Positions 44,553 through 53,911 are shown, numbered from the stretch's first letter. The stretch: 64,000 nucleotides of DNA from Comamonadaceae bacterium OS-1 (GCA_027923965.1 AP026969.1:682001-746000); one strand, 5' to 3'. Notes: generated from the letters alone by a model not told the origin. Numbers and translations are program-made.

Positions 44553-45992
44553 ATGACACAAAAACACGACAACTACATCAACGGTGCCTGGGTCGCTGGC
44601 AACAGCTACGCGCCCAACATCAACCCGTCGAATCTGGCGGATGTGATCGGCGAGTACACCCAGGGCGACGCAGCCCAGCTGGATGCCGCCGTGCAGGCGG
44701 CGCAGGCGGCTTTCCCCGCCTGGTCCACCGGCAACGTGCAGGCCCGTGCCGACGCGCTGGACAAGATCGGCACCGAAATCCTGGCCCGCCGCGAAGAGCT
44801 GGGTACGCTGCTGGCCCGCGAAGAAGGCAAGACCAAGCTTGAGGGCATTGGCGAAGCCACCCGTGCGGGCAACATCTTCAAGTTCTTCGCCGGTGAATGC
44901 CTGCGTTTGACGGGCGAGATCGTGCCCTCGGTGCGCTCCGGCGTGGCGGTGGAAATCACCCGCGAACCGCTGGGCGTGGTGGGTTTGATCACCCCCTGGA
45001 ACTTCCCCATCGCCATCCCCGCGTGGAAGATTGCCCCGGCCCTGGCCTACGGCAACTGCGTGGTCTTGAAGCCCGCCGATCTGGTGCCCGGCTGCGCCTG
45101 GGCGCTGGCCGAGATCATCAGCCGCAGCGGCATCCCCGCCGGTGTGTTCAACCTGGTGATGGGCCGCGGCTCGGTCATCGGCGACCCGCTGGTCAACCAT
45201 CCCGGCATCAACGGCATCAGCTTCACCGGCTCGCAAAGCGTGGGTGGCCGCATCGCCCAGCAGTGCGCGGTGAACCTGAAAAAGGTGCAACTGGAAATGG
45301 GCGGCAAGAACCCGCAAATCATCCTGGACGATGCCGACCTGGCCCAGGCCGTCGAGCTCAGCGTGCAAAGCGCCTTCTTCAGCACCGGCCAGCGCTGCAC
45401 CGCATCCAGCCGCCTGATCGTCACCGACGGCATCTACGGCAAGTTCGTGGAAGCCGTGCAGGCCCGCATGGCCACGCTGAAGATTGGCGATGCTTTGCAA
45501 GCCGGTATCGACATCGGCCCCGTGTCGTCCCTGTCGCAATTGCAGCAAGACTTGGACTACGTAGCCATCGGCCAGGCCGAAGGCGCACAGCTGGTAGCAG
45601 GCGGCACGCGCCTGGAGCGCACGACCGAGGGCTTCTACATGGCCCCGGCTTTGCTGTTGGACACCACGTCCGCCATGCGCATCAACCGCGAAGAAGTCTT
45701 TGGCCCCGTGGCCAGCGTCATCCGCGTGAAAGACTACGAGGCCGCCCTGGCCGAGTCGAACAACACGCCGTTTGGCCTGTCCGCAGGCATTGCCACCACC
45801 AGCCTGAAATACGCCACGCACTTCAAGCGCCACAGCCAGGCCGGTATGGTCATGGTGAATTTGCCCACCGCCGGTGTGGACTACCACGTGCCGTTTGGTG
45901 GCCGTAAGGGCAGCAGCTACGGCTCGCGCGAGCAGGGCCGCTACGCGCAAGAGTTCTTCACCACGGTGAAGACCGCCTACATCGGCGCTTGA
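44553..45992 (+). CDS. 2-oxoglutarate semialdehyde (2,5-dioxovalerate) dehydrogenase
   Basis: 479-residue aldehyde dehydrogenase. NAD-site PWNFPIAIPAWKIAPALAYGN near residue 149, catalytic glutamate LEMGGKNP near 249 and cysteine GQRCTASS near 283, with EEVFGPVASVI near 377. Six bases after kdgD, it is the expected last step giving 2-oxoglutarate. Length and motifs are complete. Confidence 0.9.
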   Translation: MTQKHDNYINGAWVAGNSYAPNINPSNLADVIGEYTQGDAAQLDAAVQAAQAAFPAWSTGNVQARADALDKIGTEILARREELGTLLAREEGKTKLEGIGEATRAGNIFKFFAGECLRLTGEIVPSVRSGVAVEITREPLGVVGLITPWNFPIAIPAWKIAPALAYGNCVVLKPADLVPGCAWALAEIISRSGIPAGVFNLVMGRGSVIGDPLVNHPGINGISFTGSQSVGGRIAQQCAVNLKKVQLEMGGKNPQIILDDADLAQAVELSVQSAFFSTGQRCTASSRLIVTDGIYGKFVEAVQARMATLKIGDALQAGIDIGPVSSLSQLQQDLDYVAIGQAEGAQLVAGGTRLERTTEGFYMAPALLLDTTSAMRINREEVFGPVASVIRVKDYEAALAESNNTPFGLSAGIATTSLKYATHFKRHSQAGMVMVNLPTAGVDYHVPFGGRKGSSYGSREQGRYAQEFFTTVKTAYIGA

Positions 45993-46008
45993 TCGGAGCC
46001 TGAACGCC

Positions 46009-46932
46009 ATGCAGCGCGTTGTGCTGTTCGGAGAATGCATGCTGGAGCTGCAAGGCGTTGCCTTTGGCCCCATGCAGCAAGGCTTTGGCGGCGACACGCT
46101 GAACACCGCCGTCTACCTGGCGCGGTGTTCGGCAGGCAAGCTGCAGGTGGGCTACGCCACTGCGCTGGGCGACGACGGCCTGAGCAGCGGCCTGCTGGCG
46201 CGCTGGCAGGCCGAGGCGCTAGACACCGCGCTGGTGCAGCGCCTGCCGGGCCGCATGCCGGGCTTGTACCTGATCGAGGTGGACGCCCATGGCGAACGCA
46301 GCTTCAGCTACTGGCGCGACAGCAGCGCGGCCAAGGCGTATTTCGATGCGCCTGACACTCCGCTGGAGCAGGCGGCAGACCAGATCGACGCGCTCTACCT
46401 CAGCGGCATCAGCCTGGCCATCCTGCCCCCGGCGGGCCGCGAGCGTTTGCTGGCCTTGATGGCCCGCCTGCGCGCGCGCGGGGCCACCGTGGTGTTTGAC
46501 AACAACTACCGCCCCCGCCTGTGGGCCCGCCGCGCCGAGGCCCATGCCTGGTTCGACCGCGCCTATGCCCTGGCCAGCATCGCCCTGGTCACCGCCGACG
46601 ACGAGCAGGCCCTGCGCGGCCTGTCCACGCTGGAAGCCGCAGTAGAAGCCGCATCGACCCTGCCGTGTCCTGAGGTCGTCATAAAGCGGGGCCGCGCTGC
46701 CACCCTGGTGCGCACCGCCAACGGCGTGCAAGAGATCGCTACCGAGCGCGTCGAAAAGGTCGTGGACACCACCGCCGCGGGCGATTCCTTCGCCGCAGGC
46801 TACCTGGCCGTGCGCCTGCAAGGCGGTAGCGTGGAAACCGCCGCCACCCAAGGCAACCGCCTGGCCGCCCGCGTCATCCAGCACCGGGGTGCGCTGATTC
46901 CGTTGGAAGCGATGGTGGACCTGGTGCTATAG
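46009..46932 (+). CDS. kdgK: PfkB-family sugar kinase, likely 2-keto-3-deoxygluconate kinase
   Basis: 307 residues. Substrate motif FGGDTLNTAVYLAR near residue 25, GRMPGLYLIEVDAHGERSFSYWRDSSAAK near 79, and the PfkB signature DTTAAGDSFAAGYLA near 252 with catalytic Asp. KdgK phosphorylates KDG, a step of the isomerase route, not of the oxidative route encoded by its neighbours. No KDPG aldolase is nearby, so two pathways may share this locus or its substrate differs. Confidence 0.82.
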   Translation: MQRVVLFGECMLELQGVAFGPMQQGFGGDTLNTAVYLARCSAGKLQVGYATALGDDGLSSGLLARWQAEALDTALVQRLPGRMPGLYLIEVDAHGERSFSYWRDSSAAKAYFDAPDTPLEQAADQIDALYLSGISLAILPPAGRERLLALMARLRARGATVVFDNNYRPRLWARRAEAHAWFDRAYALASIALVTADDEQALRGLSTLEAAVEAASTLPCPEVVIKRGRAATLVRTANGVQEIATERVEKVVDTTAAGDSFAAGYLAVRLQGGSVETAATQGNRLAARVIQHRGALIPLEAMVDLVL

Positions 46933-46933
46933 A

Positions 46934-46984
46934 AAAAAGAGCTGCTTGTGCTTATCCCATAAGCGCAGGCAGTGGTTTTTCTTT
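46934..46984 (+). repeat. dispersed intergenic repeat, copy 11
   Basis: GAGCTGCTTGTGCTTATCCC then ATAAGCGCAGGCAGTGG, filling the gap between the convergent kinase and oxidase genes. Confidence 0.72.
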
Positions 46985-46995
46985 GGATGCCGGAT

Positions 46996-48090
46996 CTACA
47001 CCATCCGGGCCACGTATTCCCCCAGCGCCAAACAGCTCGTCAGCCCTGGCGATTCAATCCCGAACAAATTCACCAGCCCCGGCACGCCGTGCACTGCCGG
47101 GCCTTGAATCAGGAAATCTTTGGCCGCCTCATGCGGGGCCTGGATCTTGGGGCGGATACCTGCGTAGCCGGGCTGCAGCGCGCCGTCCGGCAGGCCGGGC
47201 CAGTATGTGCGCACCTCGGCGTAGAAGGCATCGCCTCGGGCCGGGTCCACCACCAGGTCGTCGGGGCTGTCGACCCACTGCACGTCGGGGCCGAACTTGG
47301 CCTGGCCGCCCAGGTCCAGCGTGAGGTGCACGCCCAGCCCGGCGGCCTGCGGGGCGGGGTAGATGAGGTGCTGGAACGGTGCGCGCCCCACCAAGGTGAA
47401 GTAGTTGCCCTTGGCAAAGTAGGGCGTGGGCACATGGTGCGCGTCCAGCCCGGCGCAGCGGCGGGCCAGGGCGGGGGCCTGCAGCCCGGCGGCGTTGACC
47501 ACGCTGCGTGCTTGCAGCCGGGTGCCATCCACTGCTTCCAAAATAATAGCTGCTTGTGCTGATTCCATAAGCGCTAGAGGGCTATTGAGTGCCAAAATGC
47601 CACCCGCATGCTCCAGGTCGCCCAGCAGCGCCAGCATCAGCGCGTGGCTGTCCACGATGCCGGTGCTGGGCGACAGCAGCGCGCCGGTGCATTCCAGCTG
47701 CGGCTCCAGCGTGCGGGCACCAGCGCGGTCCAGCAGAACCAGGTCGCCCACGCCATTGGCAGCGGCGCGGGCGCGGATGTTCTCCAGCTGGGCGAGCTGC
47801 GCTGCATCGGTGGCTACGATCAGCTTGCCGCAGCGCTGGTGGCCAATGCCGCGTTCGGCGCAGTAGGCGTACAGCATCTGCTTGCCCTGCACGCACAACT
47901 GCGCCTTGAGCGAGCCGGGCGTGTAGTAAATGCCTGCGTGGATGACTTCGCTGTTGCGCGCACTGGTGCCGGTGCCGATGGCATCGGCGGCTTCCAGCAC
48001 CAGCACTTCGCGGCCCTGCAAGGCCAGCGCCCGGGCCACGGCCAGGCCGACCACGCCGGCTCCAATCACGACAACATCAACCTGGTCCAT
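46996..48090 (-). CDS. lhgO: FAD-dependent oxidoreductase, L-2-hydroxyglutarate oxidase-like
   Basis: 364 residues of the DAO fold. FAD motif [30 protein letters not shown] at the N-terminus, [18 protein letters not shown] near residue 45 and [17 protein letters not shown] at the C-terminus match LhgO/L2HGDH. It oxidises L-2-hydroxyglutarate to 2-oxoglutarate. Residues about 168-184 ([17 protein letters not shown]) are encoded by a dispersed repeat that stays open in frame. AAGGAT precedes the ATG, and 14 bases overlap the upstream MFS gene. Confidence 0.88.
   Translation of the reverse strand: MDQVDVVVIGAGVVGLAVARALALQGREVLVLEAADAIGTGTSARNSEVIHAGIYYTPGSLKAQLCVQGKQMLYAYCAERGIGHQRCGKLIVATDAAQLAQLENIRARAAANGVGDLVLLDRAGARTLEPQLECTGALLSPSTGIVDSHALMLALLGDLEHAGGILALNSPLALMESAQAAIILEAVDGTRLQARSVVNAAGLQAPALARRCAGLDAHHVPTPYFAKGNYFTLVGRAPFQHLIYPAPQAAGLGVHLTLDLGGQAKFGPDVQWVDSPDDLVVDPARGDAFYAEVRTYWPGLPDGALQPGYAGIRPKIQAPHEAAKDFLIQGPAVHGVPGLVNLFGIESPGLTSCLALGEYVARMV
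47540..47587 (+). repeat. dispersed intergenic repeat, copy 12, inside lhgO
   Basis: AAAATAATAGCTGCTTGTGC then TGATTCCATAAGCGCTAGAGG within the coding sequence. On the coding strand the core reads ATG GAA TCA; copies with TTATTCC would give TAA here. Confidence 0.8.
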
Positions 48091-49285
48091 GTAACGTATC
48101 CTTTTGAGCCAAACCGGGAAACAGCTTCAACCACAGCGCCGCCACGATCAGCGTGCCGATGCCGCCCAGCACTACCGAGCCCACCGGCCCCAGCAGCGCG
48201 GCGGTGGCACCCGATTCAAATTCGCCCAGCTGGTTGGACGCGCCGATGAACACTGAGTTGACGGCGCTGACCCTGCCACGCATCTCATTCGGTGTTTCCA
48301 GCTGCACCAGGCTTTGCCGCACCACCACACTCACCATGTCGGCACCGCCTGATACCCCCAGCGCCGCCAGCGACAGCAGCAGGCTGGTGGACGCGCCAAA
48401 CACCACCATGCAGATGCCGTACAGCGCTACCGACAGCAGCAGGGTACGGCCCACTTTGCGCTGCAGCGGCCAGCGCGCCAGCACGATGGACACCAGCAGC
48501 GCACCCACCGCCGGAGAGGCGCGCAGCAGGCCCAGACCCCAGGGCCCGGTGTGCAAAATGTCTTTGGCAAACATCGGCAGCAGGGCCGTGGCCCCGCCCA
48601 GCAGTACGGCAAACAGGTCCAGCGACACAGCACCCAGAATGGTTTTTTTCTCCCAGATGAAGTGCACCCCGGCCAGCACGCTGCGGATGGTCATGGGTTC
48701 CCGCGGTGGTGGTACGTGCTCGTAGCGCAGGCCGATCAGCAGCACCACGCTCACGCCAAACAGCAGCACACCGGTGCCATACACCGCGCTGGCCCCGGCC
48801 AGAAAGATGGCCCCGCCGAGCGCCGGGCCGCCGATGGTGGCCGCCTGCATGCCTGCCGCGCTCATGGCCATGGCTTGCGGCAGCAGGGCCGGGGGCACCA
48901 GCAGCGGTGTGAGGGCCTGCTGTGCAGGCATCTGGAAGGCCCGTGCCGCACCCAGCACCAGCGACACCATCAGCAGCCATTCGCGGCTCACCCACTGTTC
49001 GTGCGTCACCCACAACAGGGTCACGGCCACCAGCGCCTGCAGCGCCACACAGGTGGCTACGATGCGCCCGCGGTGCACCCGGTCGGCCACATGCCCGGCC
49101 ACCAACGACAGCAGCAGGGCCGGTAAAAATTGCAGCAGCCCCACCAGGCCCAGGTCCCAGGCGCTACCGGTCAGGTCGTACATTTGCCAGCCCACGGCCA
49201 GCATCAGGATTTGGCTGCCCAGGGTACCGAAGACGCGCGCTGTCCATAGGCGCATGAAGGCGTGGTGCTCAAAAAGAGAGTTCAA
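48077..49285 (-). CDS. MFS exporter (EntS-like group)
   Basis: 402 residues, twelve hydrophobic stretches, with [40 protein letters not shown] at the N-terminus and [13 protein letters not shown] near residue 64 as the MFS loop. This resembles EntS-like or DUF-type drug/siderophore exporters. The start is TTG at 49285; an ATG at 49255 is a good alternative, and neither has a clear ribosome-binding site. Substrate unknown. Confidence 0.83.
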   Translation of the reverse strand: MNSLFEHHAFMRLWTARVFGTLGSQILMLAVGWQMYDLTGSAWDLGLVGLLQFLPALLLSLVAGHVADRVHRGRIVATCVALQALVAVTLLWVTHEQWVSREWLLMVSLVLGAARAFQMPAQQALTPLLVPPALLPQAMAMSAAGMQAATIGGPALGGAIFLAGASAVYGTGVLLFGVSVVLLIGLRYEHVPPPREPMTIRSVLAGVHFIWEKKTILGAVSLDLFAVLLGGATALLPMFAKDILHTGPWGLGLLRASPAVGALLVSIVLARWPLQRKVGRTLLLSVALYGICMVVFGASTSLLLSLAALGVSGGADMVSVVVRQSLVQLETPNEMRGRVSAVNSVFIGASNQLGEFESGATAALLGPVGSVVLGGIGTLIVAALWLKLFPGLAQKDTLHGPG

Positions 49286-49417
49286 GTAGGGGTTTTATAT
49301 AAAGTTGAAAAAGGGCAGGGAGGGGCAGCCCAAACATCATAAGGGCGCACCCGGTAGCGGCGCTGGCGGGTGCTAGGTACGATGGAGCCGGGGCATCCTT
49401 CCCACGGAGACACAGGC

Positions 49418-50722
49418 ATGGCAAAAGCGGCTCCCCATTCAGTCAGCGCGTCGGCGCGAAAGTTCCTGCACCAGGGCATTCGCAAGCTGTTTGCCTCTGC
49501 GCCCCGGCCCCTGCGGTTTGCGGTGTACCGCTCGTTCGTCGACTGCGATGCCGCACCCGACGCCAGGCTGGTGCTGAAGATCGCCGAAACCCGGGAGGAA
49601 CTGGAGGCCTGCTTTGGCCTGCTGCACGATGCCTATGTGAATGCCGGTTTCATGCAGGCCGACCCCAGTGGCATGCGCGTCACGCTCTACCACGCGCTGC
49701 CCACCACCACCACCTTGTGCGCCAAGATCGATGGCCAGGTGGTCGGCACCATTTCACTGATCCGCGAAAGCGTGTTTGGCTTTCCGCTGCAGGCGATTTT
49801 TGACCTGAACAAGGTGCGCGAAGTGGGTGGCAATATCGCCGAAGTGTCGGCCCTGGCCGTGCACCCGGACTTTCGCAAGACAGGTGGGGCCATTCTGTTC
49901 CCGCTGATGAAGTTCATGTTCACCTACTGCGCCACCTATTTCGACACCCGGCACATCGTGATTGCGGTCAACCCCAACCGCATCGAGATGTATGAATCTT
50001 TGCTGTTTTTTCAGCGCCTGCGTGCCACCCCGGTAGACAGTTACGACTTTGCCAACGGCGCACCCGCTGTGGGGGCCAGCCTGGACCTGCACGCCGCGCC
50101 GGAAATGTTCAAACAAGTCTACGGCCCCAAACGGCAGCGCAAAAATCTGCACAACTATTTCATGGAGCTGGAGCTGCCCAATATCCGGTTACCGCGCCGC
50201 CGCTACTTCACCACCAACGACCCGGTGATGACGCCGGCACTGCTGGACTACTTTTTCAACCAGAAGACCCAGGGCTTTGCGCTGCTGGACCCGCGCAAAA
50301 AAGCGCTGCTGCACACCATCTACAACCTGCCCGAATACCAAAGCGTGCTGCCCGGTACGCCCGCCGCCAGCACCACGGCGCATCCGCTGCGCGCACACCC
50401 GCGCTATTCGCTCAAATGCCCGGCCGAGCTTCGGCTGGAACGCGCAGACGGTACCGAAATCCACACGCTGGATGTCATCGAAATCTCCAACGGCGGCTTC
50501 CAGGCGCATTGCGCCAGCGTACTGCCTGCACAGCTGTGGGGGACTGCGTCGGTGCATCTGGGGCAGGGCGAAAAATCCACCGTGCGGGCGATGGTGGTGC
50601 GTGCCAAAGACGGTTTTTACGGTTTCAAGCTCGATGCGCCCGATGCCGCCTGGCTGCGCTGCGTACTGGCGCTGGAATCCGGCACCACCCACGCCCACGT
50701 GGCTATGCCGGCTGCAGGTTGA
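49418..50722 (+). CDS. N-acyl amino acid synthase (FeeM-like) fused to PilZ domain
   Basis: 434 residues. Residues about 35-240 form a GNAT-like acyltransferase resembling FeeM and the PEP-CTERM/exosortase acyltransferases: VLKIAETREELEACFGLLHDAYVNAGFM, VGTISLIRES, AEVSALAVHPDFRKTGG, HIVIAVNPNRIEMYESLLFF. Residues about 322-425 form a PilZ domain with R-x3-R (RAHPRYS near 326) and EISNGG (usual D/N-x-S-x2-G with Glu first). c-di-GMP control of acyl-amino-acid synthesis is suggested. GGAGA lies 7 bases before ATG 49418. Confidence 0.75.
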   Translation: MAKAAPHSVSASARKFLHQGIRKLFASAPRPLRFAVYRSFVDCDAAPDARLVLKIAETREELEACFGLLHDAYVNAGFMQADPSGMRVTLYHALPTTTTLCAKIDGQVVGTISLIRESVFGFPLQAIFDLNKVREVGGNIAEVSALAVHPDFRKTGGAILFPLMKFMFTYCATYFDTRHIVIAVNPNRIEMYESLLFFQRLRATPVDSYDFANGAPAVGASLDLHAAPEMFKQVYGPKRQRKNLHNYFMELELPNIRLPRRRYFTTNDPVMTPALLDYFFNQKTQGFALLDPRKKALLHTIYNLPEYQSVLPGTPAASTTAHPLRAHPRYSLKCPAELRLERADGTEIHTLDVIEISNGGFQAHCASVLPAQLWGTASVHLGQGEKSTVRAMVVRAKDGFYGFKLDAPDAAWLRCVLALESGTTHAHVAMPAAG

Positions 50723-50784
50723 TTTGCTACGTATTTAGTAGCTTCTCATGCTTATGGGATAAGCACGAGAGGCTGATTTCCTTA
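50722..50784 (+). repeat. dispersed intergenic repeat, copy 13
   Basis: TTTGCTACGTATTTAGTAGC, then TGCTTATGGGATAAGCACGA and GAGGCTGATTTC; a well-preserved full-length copy. Confidence 0.75.
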
Positions 50785-50804
50785 AAATATTTTCCGGGCC
50801 AAGC

Positions 50805-51329
50805 TCAGTGCAGGTAATCGCCATCGGGCGCGCCCGGCGACACATTGAAGAAGCTAGTGCCAGTGGTACCCCGGCCAATTTCCTCTTCAGTGGCTTCGCG
50901 CACACCGGCCACGCCCAACTTCAGACGCAGCGCCATCCCGGCCAGCGGGTGGTTACCGTCCAGCACCACGTGCTCGGGGTAGATTTCAGAGACGATGAAC
51001 AGGCCGTGGCGGGGTACCTCGGGGCTGATGCCTTCGGGCAGGGCGTTGCCGTCAAAGCTCATGCCTTCTTCCAGCACGTCAGGGAAAAGGCTGCGCGCTT
51101 CCAGAAAAATCAACTGGTCGTTGAAGTCGCCAAAGGCTTCCTCGGGCTCCAGCTGTAGCTCCAGCACATCGCCGACCTGGTGGCCCTGCAATTCTTCTTC
51201 CACCTTCTTGAGCAGATCGCCGCCGCCCACCAGAAGTTCTACCGGCTCGTCGAGCACGTCCAATTCCACGCCCAGGGTGTCCTTGAGCGTCCAGGTCAGA
51301 GCGACCACACATTGTTGGGTAATTTCCAT
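50805..51329 (-). CDS. FKBP-type peptidyl-prolyl isomerase (SlyD-like)
   Basis: 174 residues. The FKBP part begins MEITQQCVVALTWTLKDTLGVELDVLDEPVELLVGGGDLLKKVEEELQGHQVGD, with an insert-in-flap domain (DVLEEGMSFDGNALPEG to LDGNHPLAGMALRLKLGV), as in SlyD/SlpA. HPLAGM is the family signature. There is no His-rich tail, so metal storage as in SlyD is absent. It shares a short divergent promoter gap (33 bases) with the ribosomal oxygenase, matching a translation/folding theme. Confidence 0.85.
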   Translation of the reverse strand: MEITQQCVVALTWTLKDTLGVELDVLDEPVELLVGGGDLLKKVEEELQGHQVGDVLELQLEPEEAFGDFNDQLIFLEARSLFPDVLEEGMSFDGNALPEGISPEVPRHGLFIVSEIYPEHVVLDGNHPLAGMALRLKLGVAGVREATEEEIGRGTTGTSFFNVSPGAPDGDYLH

Positions 51330-51362
51330 AGGAGAATTGTCGCAGTTTAGGCACCGGCCTTC

Positions 51363-52502
51363 ATGACACACCCAAGGATATCTGTGGACACCACCCAAAT
51401 TTTGCCGCTGCTGGGCGGACTCAGCCCGCAGCAATTCATGCGCGACTACTGGCAAAAAAAGCCCTTGCTGATCCGCCAGGCTATTCCCCACTTTCAGGCC
51501 CTGCTGGACCGCAGTGCGCTGCTGGCGCTGGCCGAACAAGACGAGGTCGAGTCGCGCCTGGTCATCCAGACCGATGCCGGCTGGAAGATGAAAAACGGCC
51601 CCTTGCCGCGCCGCGCCCTGCCACCCTTGAAAACTCCTGGCTGGACCTTGCTGGTGCAGGGTGTGGACACCCACGCCGCCACGGTGCACGCGCTGCTGCA
51701 ACAGTTCCGCTTCGTGCCCGATGCGCGGCTGGACGACGTGATGGTCAGCTTTGCCACCGACGGCGGCGGAGTCGGTCCGCACTTTGACAGCTACGACGTT
51801 TTTCTGTTGCAAGCCCACGGCCAGCGCCGCTGGCGCATCGGGCGGCAAAAAGACCTGACCCTGGTGGATGGCGCACCGCTGAAGATATTGGCGAACTTTG
51901 TGCCCGAGCAAGAATTTGTGCTGGAACCGGGCGACATGCTCTACCTGCCGCCGCGTTACGCCCATGACGGCGTGGCGGTGGGCGAGTGCATGACCTATTC
52001 GGTGGGTTTCCGGGCCCCGAAGCGCGCCGAATTGGTCCGCGAACTCATGCAGCGCATGGCCGAAGAAGCCGAGGACGCGGTGGGCGAAGCCTTGTACAGC
52101 GACCCCGACCAGCCCGCCACCGACACCCCGGGTGCCATTCCGGTGGCGCTGCAGGACTTTGCGCAGACTGCGCTGCAAGAGCTGTTGGACGACCCGGTTG
52201 CTTTGCAATGCGCACTGGGCGAGGTGCTCACCGAACCCAAGGCGCAGGTTTGGTTTGAGGCCAGCGAACCGTCCGAGCCGCTGGGTGCCGTCACGCTGGA
52301 CCCGCGCAGTCGCATGTTTTACGACGCGCACCACATCTTCATCAACGGCGAGAGCTTTCGTGCCGGCGGGCGCGATGCCACCCTGATGCGCCGCCTGGCC
52401 GATGCGCGCACACTGGGGGCCAAAGAACTGGCCCGCGCCAGCGCCGATGCACGTTCCTTGGTGCTGTCGTGGTGCGCCAATGGCTGGGTGCATTCCCACT
52501 GA
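51363..52502 (+). CDS. JmjC/cupin ribosomal oxygenase (YcfD/RoxA-like)
   Basis: 379-residue 2-oxoglutarate/Fe(II) oxygenase. The JmjC iron site is GPHFDSYDVFLLQAHGQRRWRIG (H-x-D near residue 140) with the distal His near PPRYAHDG (about 201). A dimerisation and winged-helix part fills the rest, as in YcfD, which hydroxylates an arginine of ribosomal protein L16. The ATG at 51363 follows a short AT-rich leader. Confidence 0.88.
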   Translation: MTHPRISVDTTQILPLLGGLSPQQFMRDYWQKKPLLIRQAIPHFQALLDRSALLALAEQDEVESRLVIQTDAGWKMKNGPLPRRALPPLKTPGWTLLVQGVDTHAATVHALLQQFRFVPDARLDDVMVSFATDGGGVGPHFDSYDVFLLQAHGQRRWRIGRQKDLTLVDGAPLKILANFVPEQEFVLEPGDMLYLPPRYAHDGVAVGECMTYSVGFRAPKRAELVRELMQRMAEEAEDAVGEALYSDPDQPATDTPGAIPVALQDFAQTALQELLDDPVALQCALGEVLTEPKAQVWFEASEPSEPLGAVTLDPRSRMFYDAHHIFINGESFRAGGRDATLMRRLADARTLGAKELARASADARSLVLSWCANGWVHSH

Positions 52503-52513
52503 AAGGTTTTGCT

Positions 52514-53026
52514 ATGGACGACTTGCCGCTCACCCCCGATGTGCCCCAACGCCCTACTGGTCGCTTTCTGGGTCGGGTGGCGTTCCAGCAGATGGTGCGT
52601 GATGCCCTGGCCTGCGCGGCGCACGAAGGATGGCGAGAGATCGTCGTCAGCGACCCGACTTTTGAGGATTGGCCGCTGGGGGAGCGGGAAGTTTGCACAT
52701 CTTTACAAGCCTGGGCCCAGCCAGGGCGTCAGTTCACCATGCTCGCTGTGTCCTACGACGCCATCGTGCGCCGCCATGCCCGTTTTGTGGCCTGGCGCAC
52801 CACCTGGTCACACCTGATCGACTGCCGCGCCTGCCGCAGCGCCGATCCGCAAGACCTGCCCAGCGCCCTGTATAGCCCTGTATGGACGATGCGCCGACTG
52901 GATCTGGAACACAGCAGCGGCATTTGCGGCGACGACGCCCAGCGGCGCGTTTTGCTGCAGCAGGCGCAGGGCGAGTGGCTGCGCAAAAGCAGTCCAGCCT
53001 TCCCATCCACTACGCTGGGGCTGTAG
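52514..53026 (+). CDS. conserved hypothetical protein (170 aa)
   Basis: Basic-acidic mixed soluble protein that begins MDDLPLTPDVPQRPTGRFLGRVAFQQMVRDALACAA and has EIVVSDPTFEDWPLGEREV, a phospholipase-D-like or helix-hairpin feature not being clear. A C-x2-C pair (CRACRS near residue 103) might bind metal. It follows the oxygenase by 11 bases, so it is co-transcribed and might share a role in translation quality. No family is recognised. Confidence 0.7.
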   Translation: MDDLPLTPDVPQRPTGRFLGRVAFQQMVRDALACAAHEGWREIVVSDPTFEDWPLGEREVCTSLQAWAQPGRQFTMLAVSYDAIVRRHARFVAWRTTWSHLIDCRACRSADPQDLPSALYSPVWTMRRLDLEHSSGICGDDAQRRVLLQQAQGEWLRKSSPAFPSTTLGL

Positions 53027-53057
53027 TTTCCATGTTGTATTTACGAGTAAGGGTTTT

Positions 53058-53087
53058 TGGGCATTGCAGAAGAAGAAGCTTATAATC
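53058..53087 (+). promoter_or_regulatory. sigma70-type promoter of Ala-rich lipoprotein gene
   Basis: TTGGGC (53058-53063), 18 bases, then a perfect TATAAT (53082-53087). The leader to the ATG is about 107 bases and holds the 12-bp palindrome ATTTCCGGAAAT at 53154-53165, a possible regulator site or hairpin. Confidence 0.55.
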
Positions 53088-53200
53088 AAAGGCTGAGTTG
53101 AAAGAGCTCGAGTGCTTTCTCTCGGTCGCATCAACCTCATAGTTGTGCTGACGATTTCCGGAAATTGTTTTTACTCTCTATCTCTTTAAGGAATTTTCTA

Positions 53201-53446
53201 ATGAACAAATCGCTTGTACTCGCGGCTCTGATGGCTGCTGTTGTTTTGGCTGCTTGCGGCAAAAAAGAAGAACCAGTTGCTGCACCTGCACCTGCTGTGG
53301 AAGCGCCTGCTGCTGCTCCAGTTGTTGCTGCTGAAGCTGCTGCTTCCGCTGCCACCGACGCTGCTGCTGCTGCTACCAGCGCTGCTGCTGCTGCTGGCAC
53401 CGCTGTCGAAGCTGCCAAAGACGCTGCTTCCGCCGCTGCAAAGTAA
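53201..53446 (+). CDS. Ala-rich small lipoprotein
   Basis: 81 residues. Signal MNKSLVLAALMAAVVLAAC with the lipobox LAAC, then KKEEPVAAPAPAVEA and a long Ala/Thr/Ser tract. Codons are dominated by GCT runs, unlike the GCC preference around it. AAGGA precedes the start and a strong terminator follows. It may be a high-level envelope lipoprotein; function unknown. An upstream in-frame start at 53165 is disfavoured. Confidence 0.75.
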   Translation: MNKSLVLAALMAAVVLAACGKKEEPVAAPAPAVEAPAAAPVVAAEAAASAATDAAAAATSAAAAAGTAVEAAKDAASAAAK

Positions 53447-53463
53447 TTTCTCTTTGCGCTTTG

Positions 53464-53490
53464 AAAAGCCACCGCGAGGTGGCTTTTTTT
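53464..53490 (+). terminator. rho-independent terminator
   Basis: AAAAGCCACC-GCGA-GGTGGCTTTTTTT, 18 bases past the lipoprotein stop. Confidence 0.9.
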
Positions 53491-53584
53491 ATGGGCGATT
53501 GGCAGGCACGCAGAGTTAGTCCTTGCATTCCAGACTTTGCCCACCAGCTATGATGATCAAGCTGTGGGCGAATGCCCTGCGACG

Positions 53585-53911
53585 ATGGAGAAACGTGTGA
53601 CTGATTTTGTAACGATCGTGGTGCGGTTCCTGGTTCGCACGGTGGTACTGGCGATGGGCCTGGTGTTCGCAGCAAGTTTGTTGATGGTTGTGGCGGCGCT
53701 GGCCCTGCTGTGGGGCGTGCGGGCTTTGTGGGCCAAGCTTACCGGCCAGCCAATGGCCCCTTGGGTCATGCGGGTGAGCCCCAGCGCGGGCTGGAGCCGG
53801 GCTTCCCAGGCCGCCAGCCGATGGCAGACTGCCGCCAAGCAGCCCACAGGCCGTGCCGGTTCCGGTCGTGACCTGGCCGATGTGACCGATGTACAGGCCA
53901 AGGAGCTCTGA
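53585..53911 (+). CDS. small membrane protein, unknown
   Basis: 108 residues with one hydrophobic segment (VVLAMGLVFAASLLMVVAALALLWGVRALW, residues 19-48) and a Ser/Ala/Arg-rich cytoplasmic tail. It starts at ATG 53585 or at GTG 53597, which has a better-placed GGAG. It seems a plain inner-membrane protein; no family is recognised. Confidence 0.55.
   Translation: MEKRVTDFVTIVVRFLVRTVVLAMGLVFAASLLMVVAALALLWGVRALWAKLTGQPMAPWVMRVSPSAGWSRASQAASRWQTAAKQPTGRAGSGRDLADVTDVQAKEL

Noticed and set aside
43614..46106. 830-codon minus-strand frame
   Set aside because: Shadow of kdgD and the semialdehyde dehydrogenase, whose motifs are complete on the plus strand.
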